Below, piece by piece: positions 60,056-64,000 of a stretch of DNA of 64,000 nucleotides. How positions within the stretch are numbered: the stretch's first letter is position 1; every line of letters begins with the position of its first letter. The stretch covers positions 1 through 64,000 of the forward strand of contig JAEWOR010000063.1 in NCBI GenBank assembly GCA_023399595.1. Reading direction: 5' to 3'. Under the pieces are notes generated by a model. It saw only the letters and a program-made list of their open reading frames with translations. It ran no database searches and had not been told where the DNA came from. The DNA comes from Bacteroidota bacterium. GTDB lineage: Bacteria; Bacteroidota; Bacteroidia; Flavobacteriales; Weeksellaceae. Made by a program: the position numbers and the translations under genes.

Positions 60056-62596
60056 TTAAAAGCCTACTTGAAATCCAGCTTTTATACCAAATTTAGAAAC
60101 ATCTGGTCTGTTCAGGTAATTTCCTCTCCAATTGAAATCTACACGGAAAATACGTAAGTTTCCAAAGCCGATGTTCTCAATCCCAAAACCATATTCGTAA
60201 TAAATTTGTTGGTCTGGCGCAGAATATTTGAAACCTTCCATGTTGATATTCTTTGAGGCTTCGCTTAAAGTTCCGTAAGCGCCTCTAATAAACGCTACTT
60301 CTCTTAGTTTTAGTTTTTTTATTAATGGGATAAAAGATAATATCTTTCCGTTAAAATGATGCTCTAAATGCAAAGTAGAATAAGTATCAGCAACAAATTC
60401 ATAATAATTAAGCTGTGCAAAAGTATTTTCCGCTAAACTGTAAGATTGGTTTCCCGGAATTACGTTTTGTAACGCCAAAGGAACGGTGTTGAAATTTTTA
60501 CCTGCTTCAAAATTAATGTTCATTTTACCCAAATTTCCTATTAGAACTGGTTTGTAGAACATAAATTGCAACTTATTATAACCGAAATCAGCATTGAATA
60601 AACCTTCAATTCCTCTCGTGTATTTTAGAACAATTGTCGGAGCCAAGGTTCCGTGTTCTTCTCTCTCCACGCCTGTTTTGGAATATTTTGCACCAGGTCT
60701 TGCAATTAAACTTAAAGTAACGTGCGAATCGTTTACCGTTTGTCGTAAAACTCCTTCTCTGTAGTAATGAAGATTAAACAAATTGGTATCTGCAGATTTT
60801 ATGCTTTGTAAAGATCCATCCAATCTAATTTGGAAATTCGTCCAGGGTTCAATAGAAGTAAATATGTTGGTTTGGTTCAAATTACTCAAAGATGCATTCT
60901 CGCCACGTCCAAAAACGCTTGAAGATGCAAAAGTACGTGTCATAATTCCATCATCTGTTGTCAACTGAACTCCAAGTTGTAAAACATCTCTTCGTGTTCC
61001 TGCTCCAATAGTAAAACGGTTTACTTTATTGAACATGTATTTTCCTTCAACACCATATTTGAATTTTTGGTCTTTAAATCCGTAAGCTGTGTAAAACTGA
61101 AGTCTCCACATGTCGTTTTGGGAAAAATAAGTTCTTGCTCCAATTCTTATTCTGTCGCCTTCAACTTCATTTTTTCCGTAAAGGGAGTAGATGCTTCCAA
61201 TGTCTATTGCGTTTCCTACGTTATAATATCCAGACGAAAAAGTTTCAACTAAGTTTATAATTCTGTTGAATTTTGGAGTTTTTTGCAGTTTATCCAGCAT
61301 GTCATAAACACCTTGCTCGCTTCGTGAAAGAGAGTCGGGTCTTGCATTTATCCAATAGTCATCATCTTTGTTAACGAATTCATCGCTTAATTCCTCTTCT
61401 TTTTTTATGAAAATTTTAGGATCAATAGGTTTGTTGAACTCATATTCACTGTAGTTTACGCTTCGCGTTGCGGAAAGGTTTTTGGCATTTTTGCTTTTAG
61501 AAAAAGGACTCATTTCTATTTGAGTGACGGTTTTTAAAGGGAGAAATGTGTTTTCATCAGGATTGTCGAATTCTAATTGAGTTGCAATTCCATTAATAAA
61601 ATTGACATTAATTTTTTTTGTTGATTTTAATGTGACTTCTAAAACGGCATATGAATCTGTATCGATGTAGAGATAGCCTTCAAAGGCTAAAACATCTTTT
61701 CTTTTAGGTGAATATTGAATTCTATAAGCTTCTGAACCCCGCACAGAAATAGTGTCCAATAAATTATAATCATAAGTGCTGAAACCTCCTGAGCCTACTG
61801 GACTTTGGAAGCCTATATCGAAGTAATTAATGGTATTGTCGTAAATGTTAATATTTCTGTACAAATTTTTGGACATCTCTGTAATCACTTGATTATTCTG
61901 GAAACCAGAGGTTTTTTGAGCGATTAAAAGGCTTCTTTCTTTTTTTGAAGGTCTGTTTTCTCCAAATTTTTTATAAACAGCTTCATTTAAGAAAATGGGT
62001 AGCTCCATTTTGCCGTTGGCTGCAGAATCTGTGTAATCGAAAATAAAATCTAATTTATTGAAGATCTTTCTCTTCATAAAGGTGCTGTCCAGATTGCTAG
62101 CGTTCATTTGTATTTTTTCATACTCTTTGTAAGAGTAAGAGTCAAACTTTTCTAATCCGTTATTTCTTTTTCTCTTCCAAACCTCTTGCATTATGGCGTA
62201 AGCTGGGTTTTCTTTTTTGTTTTTATATTTCTTTTTCTGATTGTTGATGACCACCTCCTGAATATCAGTTTGATTTTCTTTTTGGTTTTTTTTTGGAGTT
62301 ATAGGTTGTAAATAAATATTTATACCTGAGGTGTTTTCAGGAGAAATATCAATAGATTGGGTTTCATAATTGGTTTTTTCAAATCTCAATTGATAAATAA
62401 TGGTGTCTGATTGAATGGTGAAGCTAGATGTATCTGTATGGATAGACGGGGTAGTTTGTTTGTTGATGAAAATAGTTACGCCTGCAATACCTTTATTGGT
62501 TTGAGAGTCCCATATATTTCCAGCTAAAGAAGTTTGAGCTTTTGTAGCAATGAATGAAAAAATTAGAATTAGAAATATGAGGGTTTTGCTTTGCAT
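60056..62596 (-). CDS. DUF5686 and carboxypeptidase-regulatory-like domain protein
   Basis: 846 residues from the ATG at 62596, where the signal peptide begins (MQSKTLIFLILIFSFIATKAQ); an upstream in-frame ATG at 62623 would add nine residues. A CarboxypepD_reg-like domain (about 25-105) is followed by the DUF5686 region (NPAYAIMQEVWKRKRNN, FDSYSYKEYEKIQ) and a long beta-strand region ending FGIKAGFQVGF, typical of an outer membrane barrel. Function unknown. No partner nearby. Confidence 0.88.
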   Translation of the reverse strand: MQSKTLIFLILIFSFIATKAQTSLAGNIWDSQTNKGIAGVTIFINKQTTPSIHTDTSSFTIQSDTIIYQLRFEKTNYETQSIDISPENTSGINIYLQPITPKKNQKENQTDIQEVVINNQKKKYKNKKENPAYAIMQEVWKRKRNNGLEKFDSYSYKEYEKIQMNASNLDSTFMKRKIFNKLDFIFDYTDSAANGKMELPIFLNEAVYKKFGENRPSKKERSLLIAQKTSGFQNNQVITEMSKNLYRNINIYDNTINYFDIGFQSPVGSGGFSTYDYNLLDTISVRGSEAYRIQYSPKRKDVLAFEGYLYIDTDSYAVLEVTLKSTKKINVNFINGIATQLEFDNPDENTFLPLKTVTQIEMSPFSKSKNAKNLSATRSVNYSEYEFNKPIDPKIFIKKEEELSDEFVNKDDDYWINARPDSLSRSEQGVYDMLDKLQKTPKFNRIINLVETFSSGYYNVGNAIDIGSIYSLYGKNEVEGDRIRIGARTYFSQNDMWRLQFYTAYGFKDQKFKYGVEGKYMFNKVNRFTIGAGTRRDVLQLGVQLTTDDGIMTRTFASSSVFGRGENASLSNLNQTNIFTSIEPWTNFQIRLDGSLQSIKSADTNLFNLHYYREGVLRQTVNDSHVTLSLIARPGAKYSKTGVEREEHGTLAPTIVLKYTRGIEGLFNADFGYNKLQFMFYKPVLIGNLGKMNINFEAGKNFNTVPLALQNVIPGNQSYSLAENTFAQLNYYEFVADTYSTLHLEHHFNGKILSFIPLIKKLKLREVAFIRGAYGTLSEASKNINMEGFKYSAPDQQIYYEYGFGIENIGFGNLRIFRVDFNWRGNYLNRPDVSKFGIKAGFQVGF

Positions 62597-62725
62597 TATG
62601 TGAGTTTCTCTGTGTTGTATCACTTATATAAATTCCTTTATTTAAGTGTATTTTCGTTATATAATTTGATGTGATATTTTAGTCAAAATTCATTCCACTT
62701 TATCACACAAATCAAAATATTCCCT

Positions 62726-62758
62726 AAAAAAAAAGACTTACATTTCTGTAAGTCTTTT
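62726..62758 (-). terminator. Terminator of the tRNA-Asn pair
   Basis: AAAAGACTTACA (62731-62742) and TGTAAGTCTTTT (62747-62758) form a 12-bp perfect stem with a T run on the minus strand, past the second tRNA. Confidence 0.88.
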
Positions 62759-62759
62759 G

Positions 62760-62833
62760 CTCCTTTTGCTGGGCTCGAACCAGCGACCCTCTGATTAACA
62801 GTCAGATGCTCTAACCAACTGAGCTAAAAAGGA
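62760..62833 (-). tRNA. tRNA-Asn (GTT)
   Basis: Cloverleaf reads on the minus strand: acceptor TCCTTTT/AAAAGGA, D arm with AGCTCAGTTGGTTAGAGC, anticodon stem-loop TCTGA-CTGTTAA-TCAGA with anticodon GTT, T arm TCGCTGGTTCGAGCCCAGC, discriminator G. CCA is not encoded. Confidence 0.95.
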
Positions 62834-62870
62834 ATTCCTATATATTGTAGCAAGCTAACTTGCTCTGGAG

Positions 62871-62900
62871 AAAAAGATTTTCATTGCTGTGAATCTTTTT
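62871..62900 (-). terminator. Hairpin between the two tRNA-Asn genes
   Basis: AAAAAGATT (62871-62879) pairs with AATCTTTTT (62892-62900), between the tRNAs. It may partially terminate or mark processing. Confidence 0.5.
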
Positions 62901-62901
62901 G

Positions 62902-62975
62902 CTCCTCCTGCTGGGCTCGAACCAGCGACCCTCTGATTAACAGTCAGATGCTCTAACCAACTGAGCTAAGGAGGA
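62902..62975 (-). tRNA. tRNA-Asn (GTT), second copy
   Basis: Nearly identical to the other copy; differs only in the acceptor stem (TCCTCCT/AGGAGGA). Same anticodon loop CTGTTAA, anticodon GTT. The two copies are 68 bases apart, probably a tandem duplication. Confidence 0.95.
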
Positions 62976-63054
62976 ATGTTCCTATTTTTAAGTGGTGCAA
63001 ATATAAGAACACTTATGATATTGTGCAAGTTTTAAATGAAAAAAACTGCATTTT

Positions 63055-64000
63055 TTATAAAAATAATTTTACGATATCATTCCCGAAAATCAGTAACATT
63101 AAGCCTAACAAGAAGATAACCCCAATCATTTGTGCGTTTTCTAATACTTTCTGAGGGACAGGTTTTCCTGTAATTATTTCCCATAATGTAAATAAAACAT
63201 GACCACCATCTAATCCTGGGATAGGAATAAGATTTAAGAAAGCCAGCCAAACAGAGAACATTGCAGTAAAACTCCAGAATGCAGTCCAATTAATTCCTAA
63301 ATTTCCATCCTTGTCTTTTTCTACATGCATAGATTTTACTATGGCAATAGGTCCGCCCACGTTTTTGTAGCCTTGGATTTTAGAGTTGAACATAATTTTA
63401 AACTGTTTCACCTGCATGGTTAATGCTTCAATAGTTCTTTCAAATCCTCTAGAAACAGATTGCCCAACACTGTATTCTTTTGTTGTGCCAAAAGTTTCTA
63501 AAATCTTAGAACTATTGCTAACCCCTAATTTTCCGTCTTTATCAACAGGGATGTCTAAGGTTTGTTTTGCCCCATTTCTTTCGACTTCTAGCTGAATATT
63601 TTTATCTTTATTTTGATGCAGAGCTTCTCCGATTTCATCAAAAAATAAGGTGCTTTTTCCATTTATTCCCACTACTTTATCCCCAACTGCTAAACCCGAT
63701 TTCTTTGAACCCTCACTGACTAATGAATCTATAACTAAAGGAACTCTTGGTGTTAAGAACAATTTTGCTTGTTTTTGGCGTATAACTTCTGCAATGCCAT
63801 CTTCGTTTACAGGGAAGGTAATTTCTTTTCCATTTCTTTCAACAGTAACTTCATCGCTTAATAAAATATTGATGGAAGCGTTTTCTAATCTTTCAGCAGG
63901 CTTTCCATCAATGCTAATAATTTTATCACCACTTTGGAAACCCATTTTTTTGCTGGTGTCTGTTACAGAAACACCATCTTTAAATTTTTTAAGATCAATA
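63055..64000 (-). CDS. rseP: RseP-type site-2 protease, C-terminal part (cut by window end)
   Basis: About 315 residues; the frame stays open to the window edge, so the N-terminal membrane part with HExxH is missing. Two PDZ domains are visible (MGFQSGDKIISIDGKPAERL; SGLAVGDKVVGINGKSTLF) and then the C-terminal S2P block with FLNLIPIPGLDGGHVLF, which carries the third zinc ligand Asp. RseP cleaves anti-sigma factors inside the membrane. It is upstream of and on the same strand as the tRNA genes. Confidence 0.92.
   Translation of the reverse strand, partial: IDLKKFKDGVSVTDTSKKMGFQSGDKIISIDGKPAERLENASINILLSDEVTVERNGKEITFPVNEDGIAEVIRQKQAKLFLTPRVPLVIDSLVSEGSKKSGLAVGDKVVGINGKSTLFFDEIGEALHQNKDKNIQLEVERNGAKQTLDIPVDKDGKLGVSNSSKILETFGTTKEYSVGQSVSRGFERTIEALTMQVKQFKIMFNSKIQGYKNVGGPIAIVKSMHVEKDKDGNLGINWTAFWSFTAMFSVWLAFLNLIPIPGLDGGHVLFTLWEIITGKPVPQKVLENAQMIGVIFLLGLMLLIFGNDIVKLFL

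Overview
The window is a low-GC, gene-dense bacterial chromosome segment from the Bacteroidota, most likely class Flavobacteriia and probably the Chryseobacterium/Weeksellaceae branch. The signs are TAnnTTTG -7 promoter boxes, a CarboxypepD_reg/TonB-type outer membrane protein, a T9SS C-terminal sorting domain, a GLPGLI-family protein, a DUF5686 protein and the flavobacterial gene order of the division and cell wall (dcw) cluster. The genus is an inference; there is no rRNA here. I see no phage, insertion sequence or CRISPR array.

Layout. 1-5.8 kb: outer membrane beta-barrel protein, a JmjC-like cupin protein, and a minus-strand group with an ElaA-type acetyltransferase, the GTPase EngB and an alpha/beta hydrolase. 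6.0-22.7 kb: the dcw cluster, mraZ-rsmH-ftsL-ftsI-murE-mraY-murD-ftsW-murG-murC-ftsQ-ftsA-ftsZ, followed by a GatB/YqeY-like gene. It builds lipid II, cross-links peptidoglycan at the septum and assembles the Z ring. murF and ddl are not in the cluster. A tandem 10-bp MraZ-type box lies upstream of mraZ. 22.9-32 kb: bacilliredoxin, a 0.6-kb gene-free stretch with repeats, a GH3-family protein, MsrA, ROK kinase, SecA, a DUF2795 protein and a sugar-nucleotide epimerase. 32-46.4 kb: DUF2797, AsmA-like, radical SAM, 2OG oxygenase, menD, pabB/pabC-like, membrane proteins, AI-2E family transporter, DUF3820 and uvrB. 46.4-52.2 kb: a BlaI/BlaR1-type repressor-sensor pair with a TACAnnTGTA operator, a sugar dehydrogenase lipoprotein, an outer membrane protein, a frameshifted XRE-type regulator, and a divergent pair made of a five-cysteine secreted peptide and a GLPGLI protein. 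52.2-64 kb: tryptophanase, DUF502, MiaE, an acyltransferase-3 pair, rplU-rpmA (L21 with a long C-terminal extension), three exported proteins, two tandem tRNA-Asn genes and the C-terminal part of an RseP-type protease cut by the window end.

Most of the window is conserved housekeeping DNA. The less explained signals are the frameshifted regulator, secreted peptide and GLPGLI locus (50.6-52.2 kb); a family of perfect GC-rich hairpins whose A/T tracts form the base of the stem; several promoters whose -7 box ends only 3-7 bases before the start codon, suggesting leaderless transcripts; a tandem-plus-palindrome repeat near 23.6 kb; and spacers of the dcw cluster made of short degenerate repeated words.
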